A DNA stretch of 64,000 nucleotides. Origin: Pedobacter cryoconitis (lineage in GTDB: Bacteria > Bacteroidota > Bacteroidia > Sphingobacteriales > Sphingobacteriaceae). The stretch is from the NCBI GenBank assembly GCA_019352875.1, contig JAAAFW010000006.1:637743-701742 (forward strand). Direction: 5' to 3'. How positions within the stretch are numbered: the stretch's first letter is position 1; each line of letters starts with the position of its first letter. Positions 54,760-63,992 of this stretch are shown in pieces. Made by a program: the position numbers and the translations under genes. The notes beneath the pieces were generated by a model. The model was not told where the DNA came from, did not search any database, and saw only the letters and a list, made by a program, of their open reading frames with translations.

Positions 54760-54786
54760 GGTAAGTTGGAGAACCAATGGCTTACC
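54760..54786 (-). promoter_or_regulatory. Expression platform of the TPP riboswitch
   Basis: GGTAAG (the 3' P1 strand, 54786-54781) can instead pair with CTTACC at 54765-54760. The two helices exclude each other, giving a simple ligand-controlled switch before the transporter start. Whether it acts on transcription or translation is not clear; no T-tract follows. Confidence 0.65.
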
Positions 54787-54864
54787 TTTCCTAACCGGCA
54801 TTATCCGGTCGAGGTTCTGCGGGTTTGATCTCAGCCTGATAGTAAGGCACCCCGAGGTTGTAAG
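54781..54864 (-). ncRNA. TPP riboswitch (THI box)
   Basis: On the minus strand the conserved cores appear in order: CGGGGTGCC, then GGCTGAGAT, ACCCGCAGAACCT, and CCGGATAATGCCGG. P1 is closed by CTTAC (54864-54860) pairing with GTAAG (54785-54781). It lies 56 bases before the transporter start. Confidence 0.95.
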
Positions 54865-55106
54865 AAATCTTCTAATTTCTTCTGGATAAAGGTATAAATG
54901 TTTAATGAAACTGGAAAATGTTCTCTGGAATTTACCTCCGGATGAGAATCGGGATGCCTTCATTTCGGCCGAATGAACGTTTTTAAGGCTGAAATAGTCT
55001 GTCAATTATTAAAAATTAATCAATACGCAAACAATTTGGTATATTTAGGCGTAGTGTTAAAAGCATCTTTTAGCCAATGGTTGGTTTAAAGTCTAAATCT
55101 AACACT

Positions 55107-55691
55107 ATGAAAAAATTTTCAACTCTTACTCTAGTTGCACTTCTGATTGCAACTTTCTCAGCACATGCCCAGATTCAGAAAGGGAATGTATTCGTCGGCG
55201 GTAATTTTGCTAACCTTAATCTTGGTTTAGATAACCCGAGTATTTTCAGTGTTGATATCACACCAAAAGCGGCTTGGTTTATTCAGGATAATTTAGCTGT
55301 CGGTGGATACGTGAACCTCGGATTGAAAACTCAGAAAAACAGTGCAACTACCACTAATTACGGGGTGGGTGCTTTAGGTCGTTATTATACAGGTAAAGAC
55401 GTTGAGGTACTTCGTCACGGACGTTTCTTCGCAGAGGGAACTGTAGGTTTTGGTGGCGTTAACGTTAGTAAAGGTGGCGGTAAGACAAATGGCCTTAACC
55501 TTGGTGTAGGTCCTGGTTTCGCCTACTTCATCACGCCAAATATCGGACTGGAAACCATGCTGAAATATAATGGTCTGCTTGGTTTTGGTAACGCAACGAC
55601 ACAAAATAACCTGAACCTTTCTTTCGGTCTTCAAATTTATCTTCCGGGATCGGGTACTGCAAATAAAGTAAAAAGAGACGCAGGATTATAA
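55107..55691 (+). CDS. Outer-membrane beta-barrel protein
   Basis: 194 residues from the ATG at 55107; an upstream in-frame ATG at 55077 would put ten polar residues before the signal peptide. Signal ends F-S-A-H-A-Q-I. Strand pattern includes G-N-V-F-V-G-G-N-F-A-N-L-N-L, Y-G-V-G-A-L-G-R-Y-Y and L-G-V-G-P-G-F-A-Y-F, typical of small outer-membrane barrels. A short tail (K-V-K-R-D-A-G-L) follows the last strand. Function unknown. Confidence 0.82.
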   Translation: MKKFSTLTLVALLIATFSAHAQIQKGNVFVGGNFANLNLGLDNPSIFSVDITPKAAWFIQDNLAVGGYVNLGLKTQKNSATTTNYGVGALGRYYTGKDVEVLRHGRFFAEGTVGFGGVNVSKGGGKTNGLNLGVGPGFAYFITPNIGLETMLKYNGLLGFGNATTQNNLNLSFGLQIYLPGSGTANKVKRDAGL

Positions 55692-55716
55692 TATCACCGT
55701 TTATCAGTCGTCAATA

Positions 55717-55763
55717 AATAAATAAACCCTGTACAGTTAATTCCGGTACAGGGTTTATTTATT
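55717..55763. terminator. Bidirectional terminator
   Basis: AATAAATAAACCCTGTAC (55717-55734) pairs perfectly with GTACAGGGTTTATTTATT (55746-55763), with an 11-base loop. It serves both the barrel gene and the convergent ROK gene. Confidence 0.88.
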
Positions 55764-55780
55764 GAAGACATATTTGTCGA

Positions 55781-57052
55781 TCAGGATTTGCCTGCCATTT
55801 CAATCTGCATTTCCAATACCTTATCAATAACCATACTTACTGTTCCTAAAATCCCGGCATCATTGCCTAGTTCAGATAGTATTACTTTGGTGTTTTCCCT
55901 GATTGCTGTCATACTGTAAGTATTAACGGAATGGAGTATAGGGATGGTTATATATTGTTTCGCAGCGGCTATTTTACCACCCAGAATAATCACTTCGGGG
56001 TTAAAAAGCTGAATTAACGTGGCTATTCCCCTGCCGAGGCTTACACCTACTTCAGATAAAATACTAATAGCATACTGATCGCCTTTATTTGCCGCGTCAA
56101 TGATGATGCGGGGTTCTATGGTTTCAATTTCCTGGTCAGATAGCTGATTCAGAATTGACGACTTACCGGACTGAATTCCTTCTTTTGCCATCCTCGCCAG
56201 CGCAATTCCCGAAGCAACTGTTTCCAGGCAACCCCGTTTACCACAATAACAAAGCTTGCCATCTTCAACAAAAGGAATATGACCAATTTCTCCGGAGAAT
56301 CCTTTGGATCCTGAACGTAATTTGCCATCCATAATGATACCCAGACCAATACCCCAGTCCATTAGTACGAGTAAAGCATCACTTTTTCCATAGGCCAGAC
56401 CGTAACGGCATTCTGCTATTGTTGCACTTTTTACGTCATTTTGTATAAATACAGGATAACCTAGCTTGCGCTGCATCAGTTCCTGCAGGTTACTTTCTGG
56501 TCCGGGAATCAGATAAGTATAATTTTTGCCAGCCCTGGAATCTACAAGACCGGGCATGCTCATACCGATACCGATTAATTTGCGATGATCAAATTTAGCC
56601 GATTTGATTAATGATTCTATTGCTTCAAACAAGCTGTCCAGAGATTTAAGATCCGGAGTAATTGCAATGTCGTGCTTTACAGGGCCAGTAATGTAATTAC
56701 AATTATTGTCCAGCACGGCCATTCGTACTTTAAATCTTTCCACATCGACAGAAAGGATATAATAGGTGTCGTCTTTTAAGCCGAAAAGTTCTGGCTTTCT
56801 TCCTCCTATCGAGGCTCCTTTACCTTTCTTCTCCAGAATATTCTCTTCCTGCAATTCTGACAACAGAGCCAATGAAGTGGGGGAGCTAATGCCTAGTAAA
56901 GTAAAGAGTTCCGCATTAGATTGTGATCCGAAATCGAAAATATTACGAATCAGCTTGAGTTTGTATAAATACTTTTTTCTTTCCGTTTTGCTCATCTCCT
57001 GAAGTTGTTCTTCATTCATAAGCATGATTTTTCCCTTCGGATTTGATTGCAT
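55781..57052 (-). CDS. ROK-family transcriptional regulator/sugar kinase homologue
   Basis: 423 residues. Residues 20-80 form a winged helix-turn-helix (S-N-A-E-L-F-T-L-L-G-I-S-S-P-T-S-L-A-L-L-S-E-L), followed by the ROK kinase-like domain: I-G-I-G-M-S-M-P-G-L-V at 161-171, D-W-G-I-G-L-G at 232-238, E-I-G-H at 255-258 and the zinc site C-x-C-G-K-R-G-C-L-E at 268-277. NagC, Mlc and XylR have this layout. N-D at 205-206, equivalent to the kinase catalytic Asp, is kept, so kinase activity is not excluded. The effector sugar is unknown. Confidence 0.88.
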   Translation of the reverse strand: MQSNPKGKIMLMNEEQLQEMSKTERKKYLYKLKLIRNIFDFGSQSNAELFTLLGISSPTSLALLSELQEENILEKKGKGASIGGRKPELFGLKDDTYYILSVDVERFKVRMAVLDNNCNYITGPVKHDIAITPDLKSLDSLFEAIESLIKSAKFDHRKLIGIGMSMPGLVDSRAGKNYTYLIPGPESNLQELMQRKLGYPVFIQNDVKSATIAECRYGLAYGKSDALLVLMDWGIGLGIIMDGKLRSGSKGFSGEIGHIPFVEDGKLCYCGKRGCLETVASGIALARMAKEGIQSGKSSILNQLSDQEIETIEPRIIIDAANKGDQYAISILSEVGVSLGRGIATLIQLFNPEVIILGGKIAAAKQYITIPILHSVNTYSMTAIRENTKVILSELGNDAGILGTVSMVIDKVLEMQIEMAGKS

Positions 57053-57308
57053 ATGGCGGCGTCAAAATTTCCATCAATATACTAATAAATACAGTTAACT
57101 TATATTAAAAATTAGACAAAGTATTAGACTTATGATAAAATTTATTATAACTAACATTTTTAATGCAAAAAAATACCAAATTTTAGAAGGATATAGAATA
57201 AATATTAGATAACTTAGTACAACGGTACCAGCGCGACGAAAATTATCCGGAGGATGGGGCATCTAGGGGGATCCCTGAATCCGGCGCTCTGGGTTTTTTA
57301 AACTCAGA
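57053..57308. other. Intergenic region upstream of the ROK gene
   Basis: 256 bases, very AT-rich on the left and GC-richer from about 57225. No gene, clear hairpin or promoter consensus that I can support. Confidence 0.4.
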
Positions 57309-58529
57309 CTAATTTTTGACGTAGTGCAGCACATGTTTGTTGTAATAATCTCTCAGACTGAACAGTTCATCTATCAGGAATATCAGAATTGCCGGTACGA
57401 TCAGATATTCTGAATAATCTGTTCTGTAGCAGAGATAAGTAAAAACTAATATCAGACGTACACATTCCAAATCGTATATCCATCTTCTCTGTTCCATCAG
57501 GGCTCCGCAGTTTACCAGAGTAATTAATATAAGACTTGCAATGAAAAGATGATCTGGCAGGGACAGTTGCTTGTAAAATGCAGTTATGATTGCCAGTAAT
57601 ATAATGCAGCCCGCTATCTGATAGTTGAGATATTTACTAAACCGGAAACGATAATCAGTGTGGTTTTTATGTTGCAGGTATTTCCTTTCCAGCTCTGGCC
57701 GTATATCCTGATCAAGTAATGCAGGGCTTCCAAAGATGATTTTAAACTTTTCTTTAAAGTTGTCGGTCCGCTTACAGGCTGCGATGATCTCCAGGAAGTA
57801 ATGGAAATGCTGCCACAGAAGGCTATAACTCTTAACCGGGTGTGTAAGTCCGTATTTAGGGGCTTCTTCTTCCTGCATATATGTTCCAAACAGCTTGTCC
57901 CAGAAGGTAAAGACGTCTCCATAGTTCTTGTCGAGATACTTTTCGTCACTGGCGTGATGAATCCCATGCAAGGAAGGGGTGATCAGAATATGCTCCAGCC
58001 AGCCGAGTTTACCAATTACCCTGGTGTGGGTAAAAAACGAGTAAGCACCGTGGACAATCAGGATAGTGACTACCATGTTCGGATGAAACCCGAGAAGAGG
58101 AATAACACACCAGAATACATTTCTGACCAGCGATTGAAAAACGGTAATTCTGGCGGCAACGGTCAGGTTAAATTCTTCACTTTGATGGTGAACAATATGA
58201 ACTGCCCAAAATAAATTTATTTCATGACTTAAACGGTGATACCAGTACCAGACCAGATCCGTCAGTAAGATCAGTATTGCCCAGACCCACCAGGTGTCTG
58301 GAATTTTAAATAGCGCATAATTGGTATATATCCATGAAAATACGCCGTAGAAACTGGCTGTTAAAAATAGATTGAGCAGACGCTCCGCAATACCTACGCT
58401 AATATTGGCAATGGAACTTTCATATTTGAACAGCTCGGGTTTACGAATCTTCTTTGCCAGCAGAAACTCCAGCCAGAAAAAGATAAGAAAAGCAGGGATT
58501 GTAAATACAAGAAAATTGAATTGCATCAT
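57309..58529 (-). CDS. Sterol desaturase/fatty acid hydroxylase-family membrane protein
   Basis: 406 residues from the ATG at 58527-58529; a TTG three codons earlier opens the frame. The FA_hydroxylase His clusters are present: W-Y-H-R-L-S-H-E, H-I-V-H-H-Q-S-E-E-F-N and H-G-I-H-H-A-S-D-E-K-Y-L-D-K-N-Y-G. Several TM segments surround them, and an extra C-terminal membrane region of about 100 residues extends the usual core. A di-iron oxygenase acting on lipids; the substrate is unknown. Confidence 0.88.
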   Translation of the reverse strand: MMQFNFLVFTIPAFLIFFWLEFLLAKKIRKPELFKYESSIANISVGIAERLLNLFLTASFYGVFSWIYTNYALFKIPDTWWVWAILILLTDLVWYWYHRLSHEINLFWAVHIVHHQSEEFNLTVAARITVFQSLVRNVFWCVIPLLGFHPNMVVTILIVHGAYSFFTHTRVIGKLGWLEHILITPSLHGIHHASDEKYLDKNYGDVFTFWDKLFGTYMQEEEAPKYGLTHPVKSYSLLWQHFHYFLEIIAACKRTDNFKEKFKIIFGSPALLDQDIRPELERKYLQHKNHTDYRFRFSKYLNYQIAGCIILLAIITAFYKQLSLPDHLFIASLILITLVNCGALMEQRRWIYDLECVRLILVFTYLCYRTDYSEYLIVPAILIFLIDELFSLRDYYNKHVLHYVKN

Positions 58530-58618
58530 AAAAATCAATTAAATGGGGGTAGATTAAGTAAGACTACTAAATTAGTAGACTTTGCTGTATATCCCAAATA
58601 TTTCCTTTTTTTGATTCG

Positions 58619-60418
58619 TTATGACAGTCTTAAAACTGAGGTTGTTGTTTCCGGGGCTGGTTTATATTTAACCAGCTCTGCATAGAGGTCGTCTTTTTGA
58701 AACGGTTTACCCAGAATGCCGTTCATCTGATTCTCCTTAACCAGCCGGGTAAGTTCTGCATCTACCGATCCTGTGAGCGCGATAATAGGTACTTCTGCTT
58801 TTCTGCGGTTTTTGAGCTCCCTGATTTTAGCAGCGGCTGTAAAACCGTCCATTACGGGCATCTGTATATCCATCAATATAAAGGTGAAATCATTTATAAG
58901 ATGAAGATTAACTGCCTCCAACCCATTTTCCGCAATATATATAGGGATATTCCAGGTACTGAACAATTTTTTCATCCATAAGACATTCATCGCATTATCT
59001 TCTGCAAGCAGAACTTTATGCAGGCTTAAATTTTCTTGTAAAAAATCGGGAGGTAGATTCACAGGTTGTTTTAACCTGGTAGCATAAGTGTAAAGAATCT
59101 CAAATGTAAATTCTGAGCCGCTTTCTATGTCGCTGACTAGATTTATTTTTGAATGATGAAGTTCCAGTAATCGTTTTACAATTGCAAGTCCGAGACCTGT
59201 TCCTCCAAATTGACGGGTTGTGGTATTAGATTCCTGGATGTAGGGATCGAATATCGATTGCTGTCTGTCAGGACTGATACCAAGCCCTGAATCTTTAATT
59301 TTAAATCGGAGCAATGCATCTTTATCTGAAGATCTGAGTTTGATTACACTGACATCTATTCCGCCTTTTATAGTGAATTTAATAGCATTGCTTACCAGGT
59401 TGCTGACGATCTGCAGCAGTCTGGTCGGGTCTCCCTGAATCTCTTGCTTCCGGAATTCTTCGGGAATAATTAAATTCAGAAACAGTTCTTTCCTTTGTGC
59501 TTCACGCCTCAGGCCAGCACATGAACTTTCCATGAGCTGAGCGAGATTAAATGGAATTTCTTCCAGTTCAATACTTCCTGATCCTATTTTATTAAAGTCA
59601 AGTATATCGTTAATAAGCGAAAGCAGACTTTCTGCCGAAAACTTAAGAATGTCAAGGTTTTCCTGCTGGTCGGCATCTTTATTCTGTGATTTAATTAACC
59701 CTGCCATACCAATCACTGTATTTAGCGGGTTTCTTAATTCGTGGGATACGGTAGAGAAAAACAGGGTCCTTGCCTGATTAGATTTTTTAAGTTCCTGGTT
59801 ATATACTTCAAGTTCTGCATTGAGTTCCCGTTGTCTGTCCATGTTGGAATACATGATATGGCGATAATAATAATGTGCCATAAAAATGATAATGAAGTTT
59901 AATATTATTGTTGGCAACTGACTGTAAAGCGGCATGTCGGCCGAGCTTACATTAACCTGAATGTGGTTAGCGTTGTAACTGTACAAAATGACCGGGATTG
60001 CAGCCAATGAAGAATAAATTAAACCCCACCATCCTTTCAGGCCATAAAAGCTCCAGATACAGATCATGAAAACATCCTGCAGCAGAATAACGTTTAAGTG
60101 GTTATCAAGTAGAAAAAGTGACCCGTAGATGGTGAGTAGGGAGCTGATTAGTGCGAAATTTATAAGGTTGTCCAGATAGGCCGGCCTTGATAAAAGTAAC
60201 TTAAGAATAATGGTTGTACAAAGGAAACCCGCGGCACAGAAGAGCATTCCAGGAATGTTAGACTGCGTAATCAGTACAGGGAGAACAATTCCGATTTTTA
60301 AATAATTGAATAGAAAGATATAGTAGAAAACCGTAATTCTGGCATGCTTGATTGGATCACTTATCAGTTGAAGGGTCTTTTTTAAGGACCAGTTAGATAA
60401 TGGAAGCTTATTTGGCAT
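58619..60418 (-). CDS. Hybrid sensor histidine kinase with receiver domain
   Basis: 599 residues. A membrane module of six or so TM segments (about 30-185), short coiled coil, HisKA with His226 in S-H-E-L-R-N-P-L-N, HATPase with N-L-V-S-N-A-I-K-F, D-S-G-L-G-I and G-T-G-L-G-L-A-I, then a receiver domain (about 465-590) with Asp517 in M-D-I-Q-M-P-V-M-D-G and G-K-P-F near 570. No output domain or HPt follows, so phosphate must pass to a partner encoded elsewhere. No regulator gene is adjacent. Confidence 0.92.
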   Translation of the reverse strand: MPNKLPLSNWSLKKTLQLISDPIKHARITVFYYIFLFNYLKIGIVLPVLITQSNIPGMLFCAAGFLCTTIILKLLLSRPAYLDNLINFALISSLLTIYGSLFLLDNHLNVILLQDVFMICIWSFYGLKGWWGLIYSSLAAIPVILYSYNANHIQVNVSSADMPLYSQLPTIILNFIIIFMAHYYYRHIMYSNMDRQRELNAELEVYNQELKKSNQARTLFFSTVSHELRNPLNTVIGMAGLIKSQNKDADQQENLDILKFSAESLLSLINDILDFNKIGSGSIELEEIPFNLAQLMESSCAGLRREAQRKELFLNLIIPEEFRKQEIQGDPTRLLQIVSNLVSNAIKFTIKGGIDVSVIKLRSSDKDALLRFKIKDSGLGISPDRQQSIFDPYIQESNTTTRQFGGTGLGLAIVKRLLELHHSKINLVSDIESGSEFTFEILYTYATRLKQPVNLPPDFLQENLSLHKVLLAEDNAMNVLWMKKLFSTWNIPIYIAENGLEAVNLHLINDFTFILMDIQMPVMDGFTAAAKIRELKNRRKAEVPIIALTGSVDAELTRLVKENQMNGILGKPFQKDDLYAELVKYKPAPETTTSVLRLS

Positions 60419-60445
60419 GGCTGCGGTTTGGAGTATAAAGATATT

Positions 60446-60475
60446 AAAAAGGACTGTCCGCAGACAGTCCTTTTT
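60446..60475. terminator. Bidirectional terminator
   Basis: A perfect stem GGACTGTC/GACAGTCC (60451-60458 with 60463-60470) and a 4-base loop, flanked by A5 and T5. It directly follows the gluconate-dehydrogenase-like subunit gene and precedes the hybrid kinase gene on the minus strand. Confidence 0.92.
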
Positions 60476-60477
60476 AA

Positions 60478-61104
60478 TTAGACGTTTTCCATACCATACT
60501 GGCGGAGGACATCATCCGGAACCCCGGTCCATTGATTTGGAACGTTTCCGGCATAGCCAAGATCTTTAACACCTATTTCGCTGGTGAAAAAACCGGTAGC
60601 CGTCAGGTTTCTCATTCTGTTAAAGAAAGATACACCTTGTTCCATACCCGGTTTAGCTTTCTTAGGGTAGGCAATTGCATCTACCATCTCCAATTGTTGA
60701 GTTTTGGATGCATCTTTGAATGTATTCTGGTATAAATTAAGACATTGTAAATCAAGCCATTTAATTCCACCACGCATAGGCGTTTTGTGGGATGGGATAT
60801 CTTTTACAATGAATTCTATAAAATCCGGGACCTTTGCATCAAGTGCTCCACCTGATTTCTCGTCTTTAGGAATAATAATATCTGCCAAAATGGAAATTGT
60901 AGCCATCTCATGCTCATCGAAAAACTTCTCGGCATGTAGTTTCTGGTCTCTTTCTATTTCAAAGGCCTCACGACCTGGCTGTGCGGCAGCTTCGCCGTCT
61001 TTTAATTCTTCTTTTCCATCTGGACCTGTTTTACATGCCGCCAGTAAAACGGATGTACTGATAGCTGTTAGGCCAATGGCTTTTAGTGATTCACGCCTGT
61101 TCAT
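60478..61104 (-). CDS. Gluconate 2-dehydrogenase subunit 3-family protein (Tat signal)
   Basis: 208 residues. The N-terminus N-R-R-E-S-L-K-A-I-G is a twin-arginine signal, followed by a lipobox-like L-L-A-A-C-K-T-G. The body has F-F-D-E-H-E-M-A-T-I-S-I-L-A-D-I-I-I-P-K-D, the family core. The small subunit helps export and anchor the GMC flavoprotein partner, encoded 38 bases upstream, which lacks its own signal. Confidence 0.88.
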   Translation of the reverse strand: MNRRESLKAIGLTAISTSVLLAACKTGPDGKEELKDGEAAAQPGREAFEIERDQKLHAEKFFDEHEMATISILADIIIPKDEKSGGALDAKVPDFIEFIVKDIPSHKTPMRGGIKWLDLQCLNLYQNTFKDASKTQQLEMVDAIAYPKKAKPGMEQGVSFFNRMRNLTATGFFTSEIGVKDLGYAGNVPNQWTGVPDDVLRQYGMENV

Positions 61105-61142
61105 TGCTTTTAGGTTAGAAAATTAATAATGTGTAATCAATC

Positions 61143-62882
61143 TTAGCTGATGTTCAATTTTTGCTTTTGTGCCAGTATATATTCTGCAGTTCTCATCGAT
61201 AAAGCAAGAATTGTCCAGGTCGCATTTTTGTCACCCTGCTGTACAAATGGAGCTGCATCTACTACAAAAAGATTTTTGCAGTCATGTGCCTGACACCATT
61301 TATTCAATGCAGATTTTTTAGGATCATCACCCATTCTTACTGTACCAACTTCATGAATAATTTTTCCAGGTGCTTCAAGTCCGTAATTTGTTTCAGGACC
61401 ATGAATTTTGGAGGTAATGACACCACCCATTGTATGGAATATCTCCTGGAAAGTCTCCTGCATATGCTTAGCCTGTTTTACCTCTTCATTTGCCCATTGG
61501 TAATTGAAACGCAATACAGGGATACCGTATTTATCTACTACACTCGGGTCAATTTCGCAATAATTTGATTCTCTTGCTATCGCAGTACCTCTACCAGCCA
61601 TACCTACTGAAGTTCCGAAAAAGCGCCTGTAATCGTCTTTTAGAGATGCGCCGTAACCACCCGCTTCTTTCATTTTTCCATCACGTCCTGGTACTCTGTC
61701 ATTCATTCCTTCCATACCAAAACCAAATCCATAGCCCGGCATATTCATACCGCCGCCGTATTCAATATGGTAACCTCTTGGGAAATCCAGTTTTTTATTA
61801 TCTAACCACCATGGAGAATAAATGTGTACACTACCTACACCATCTTCATTATAACGTTTACGATCCATTAATTGTGGCAGGAAACCGCCCAGACTTGCAC
61901 CGGTAGAATCATGAAGATACTTACCAACTACATTACTGCTGTTCGCTAATCCATTCGGGTGGGCAGCTGATTTAGAGTTTAGTAACAAACGTGCCGACTC
62001 ACATGCACTGGCACCAAGTATTACCACTTTACCTCTAACCTGATGTTCTTCTAAATTGGTTTTGTCTACATAAGATACGCCAGTAGCCAGTCCTTCTTTA
62101 TTTGTCAGGACTTCGCGAACCATTGCATTTGTAATTACAGTTAGATTCCCTGTTTTTACAGCTGGAATTACCAGGCAGGAAGAAGAAGAGAAATCTCCGT
62201 AAACTTTACAGCTTCGGCCGCATTGTCCACAGTAGAAACAAGGTGCACGGTCTTTGTTATTCGGTAAAGCTTCTGTTAGAACAGATCCCCGTCCGGGAAT
62301 AACTTTTACACCGTTTTTTCTTGCAGCTTTAGTTATAAATAATTCGTTAAGTCTTGGTTTTGGCGGTTTCATGAAAATTCCGTCTGGTTCACTTTCGATA
62401 CCTTCGGCAGTACCGTAGATCCCGATCATACGGTCAATCTTATCATAAAAAGGTTTGATTTCATCGTAGGTGATCGGCCAGTTATCTGTCAGACCATCCG
62501 TAGGTTTAAAATCCTCAGGTCCCATTCTCAGAGAAATACGACCCCAGTGATTAGTTCTTCCACCCAGCATCCTTGATCTGAACCAGGCAAATTCTGTATT
62601 GTTTTTTTGCGTATATGGTTCACCGTCAAGTTCCCATCCTCCATAAGAGGCATCGAAATCTCCGAAAGGTCTTGTTGTACCTGCACCACGTCTTGGTGAT
62701 TCCCAAGGCCATTTCAGTTGTTGTGCATCTATTCTTGGATCAAAATAGGCACCAGCTTCAAGCATAAGGACTTTTAATCCCGCATGCGCCAGTACATATC
62801 CGGACATGCCGCCCCCGGCACCCGAGCCAACAATAATAGCGTCATACTCGACGTCTGACTTTTTAATTTGAAATTCGTTCAT
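61143..62882 (-). CDS. GMC-family oxidoreductase (gluconate 2-dehydrogenase large-subunit-like)
   Basis: 579 residues. The Rossmann motif V-G-S-G-A-G-G-G is at 18-25, G-G-R-T-N-H-W-G-R-I-S-L at about 110, a Cys-containing C-F-Y-C-G-Q-C-G-R-S-C segment near 220, and the C-terminal A-P-F-V-Q-Q-G-D-K-N-A-T-W-T-I family block. It oxidises a sugar or alcohol with FAD, passing electrons to a cytochrome or quinone. No signal peptide; probably exported with the Tat-bearing small subunit. No cytochrome c subunit is present here. Confidence 0.92.
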   Translation of the reverse strand: MNEFQIKKSDVEYDAIIVGSGAGGGMSGYVLAHAGLKVLMLEAGAYFDPRIDAQQLKWPWESPRRGAGTTRPFGDFDASYGGWELDGEPYTQKNNTEFAWFRSRMLGGRTNHWGRISLRMGPEDFKPTDGLTDNWPITYDEIKPFYDKIDRMIGIYGTAEGIESEPDGIFMKPPKPRLNELFITKAARKNGVKVIPGRGSVLTEALPNNKDRAPCFYCGQCGRSCKVYGDFSSSSCLVIPAVKTGNLTVITNAMVREVLTNKEGLATGVSYVDKTNLEEHQVRGKVVILGASACESARLLLNSKSAAHPNGLANSSNVVGKYLHDSTGASLGGFLPQLMDRKRYNEDGVGSVHIYSPWWLDNKKLDFPRGYHIEYGGGMNMPGYGFGFGMEGMNDRVPGRDGKMKEAGGYGASLKDDYRRFFGTSVGMAGRGTAIARESNYCEIDPSVVDKYGIPVLRFNYQWANEEVKQAKHMQETFQEIFHTMGGVITSKIHGPETNYGLEAPGKIIHEVGTVRMGDDPKKSALNKWCQAHDCKNLFVVDAAPFVQQGDKNATWTILALSMRTAEYILAQKQKLNIS

Positions 62883-63279
62883 ACTCCTGTATTGTTAAAA
62901 GGTTTTAGCTCCATTTGGCGGCCGTAATTTAGCATAAATTTTAAATAATTAAAATCGTAATAAATAGGATACAAACCAAATAAGCCGGGTTAACAATAAA
63001 AAAAGGCAGGAGAGGTCGGGATAACAGAAAGATTAGAAACAGAAAAACCTTTTCATTCATCATGAAAAAGGCCATTTCATCGTTTTACACAATGATGCTT
63101 GTAAGCAGAGTTCCTGTGAATATTTTAGTGTATTTTTTTTAATATATAATTGCAGGGCAAGCTTCTACGGATTTCGCTTTAATGTACTGAAGACAAAAAA
63201 TAGCCGATTATAATAAAGTGCCCGCAATAAGCGTCTAACTTTTTGGGGGCACTTTATTTCTGCAAATAACCAGGCTTTT
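62883..63279. other. Intergenic region upstream of the GMC gene
   Basis: 397 bases. It holds a near-palindrome CCTTTTCAT/ATGAAAAAGG at about 63046-63070 and the terminator at 63212-63258. A 25-codon frame from 63062 has no support. The promoter of the GMC operon should lie near its left end. Confidence 0.5.
63212..63258 (-). terminator. Hairpin after the small membrane-protein gene
   Basis: AATAAAGTGCCC (63212-63223) pairs with GGGCACTTTATT (63247-63258) around a 23-base loop. It lies just past the stop of the minus-strand gene at 63280. Confidence 0.65.
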
Positions 63280-63480
63280 TTACGGCTTGATGTCTGTATA
63301 ACTGGTGTTTTGATACTTAGCATCAAGATCATCTTTGAACCTTTTTGCTTTATCTACCCATTCGGGTGCTTTGTCTTGTAAATCATCTACGATTGACCTT
63401 CCGGTATGATCCTTTTTAGTGATGTATTTAATAGCGCCGTATACTGCGGCACCAATTAAGGCTGTTTTTAATAATCCCAT
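63280..63480 (-). CDS. Small YtxH-like membrane protein, 66 residues
   Basis: One N-terminal hydrophobic segment (L-L-K-T-A-L-I-G-A-A-V-Y-G-A-I-K-Y-I) and a charged helical tail (D-D-L-Q-D-K-A-P-E-W-V-D-K-A-K-R-F-K-D-D-L). The layout resembles YtxH or general-stress proteins. Not assigned to a family with certainty. Confidence 0.65.
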   Translation of the reverse strand: MGLLKTALIGAAVYGAIKYITKKDHTGRSIVDDLQDKAPEWVDKAKRFKDDLDAKYQNTSYTDIKP

Positions 63481-63560
63481 ATTGATCTGATTGATAAACT
63501 TATAACAGGGGATGTATAAAAAAGTTTGGCATCGTATTTAAAAAATATACGGGCTGTTAG

Positions 63561-63935
63561 TTAGTCGGCTTTGCTTACAGGTTCCAGATCCTGCAGTTCA
63601 GCTTCAGTGAATAACCTGGATTGGATTATAAATCCCATATCCAGGGTTGATTCCAGAGAGAACCCCGCAGCTCTGCCTGGCATTACATCTAATGTAAGAT
63701 GCGTATGCTGCCAGTAAGCAAACTGATCACCAGCCATGTAGAAATCGCAACCTTCTATTTGGCCTATCTTGACATCATTGGATCCAATAAGGAAACCTCC
63801 TTTTTCGAAACAATGCGGGTAGGATCCCTCACAGCAGCCTCCGCTCTGATGGAAGAATAATTCGCCATATGTATCTTTTAATTGCTGTATAACAGCCACT
63901 GCGGCTGGTGTGACAGCTATTCTTGAGTTACTCAT
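63561..63935 (-). CDS. DUF779-domain protein
   Basis: 124 residues. The DUF779 pattern is clear: F-F-H-Q-S-G-G-C-C-E-G-S-Y-P-H-C near 27-42 and Y-W-Q-H-T-H-L-T-L-D-V near 74-84, with Cys and His residues suited to metal binding. In many bacteria this family lies next to an NAD-dependent aldehyde dehydrogenase; the upstream neighbour is outside the window. Cytoplasmic. Confidence 0.88.
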   Translation of the reverse strand: MSNSRIAVTPAAVAVIQQLKDTYGELFFHQSGGCCEGSYPHCFEKGGFLIGSNDVKIGQIEGCDFYMAGDQFAYWQHTHLTLDVMPGRAAGFSLESTLDMGFIIQSRLFTEAELQDLEPVSKAD

Positions 63936-63964
63936 ATCAGGTCTGTTTAAAATATAAAATGTTG

Positions 63965-63992
63965 AAAGGGTACCTCTTGAAAGGTACCCTTT
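63965..63992. terminator. Hairpin at the right window edge
   Basis: AAAGGGTACC (63965-63974) pairs perfectly with GGTACCCTTT (63983-63992). It lies 30 bases upstream of the DUF779 start and may terminate, or attenuate, a transcript from the gene beyond the edge. Confidence 0.6.

Noticed and set aside
54751..55005. Open frame of 84 codons on the minus strand
   Set aside because: It runs through the conserved core of the TPP riboswitch and has no recognisable protein features.
63062..63139. 25-codon ORF with a hydrophobic end upstream of the GMC operon
   Set aside because: No conservation evidence, no promoter element, and it starts within a near-palindrome; not enough to call.
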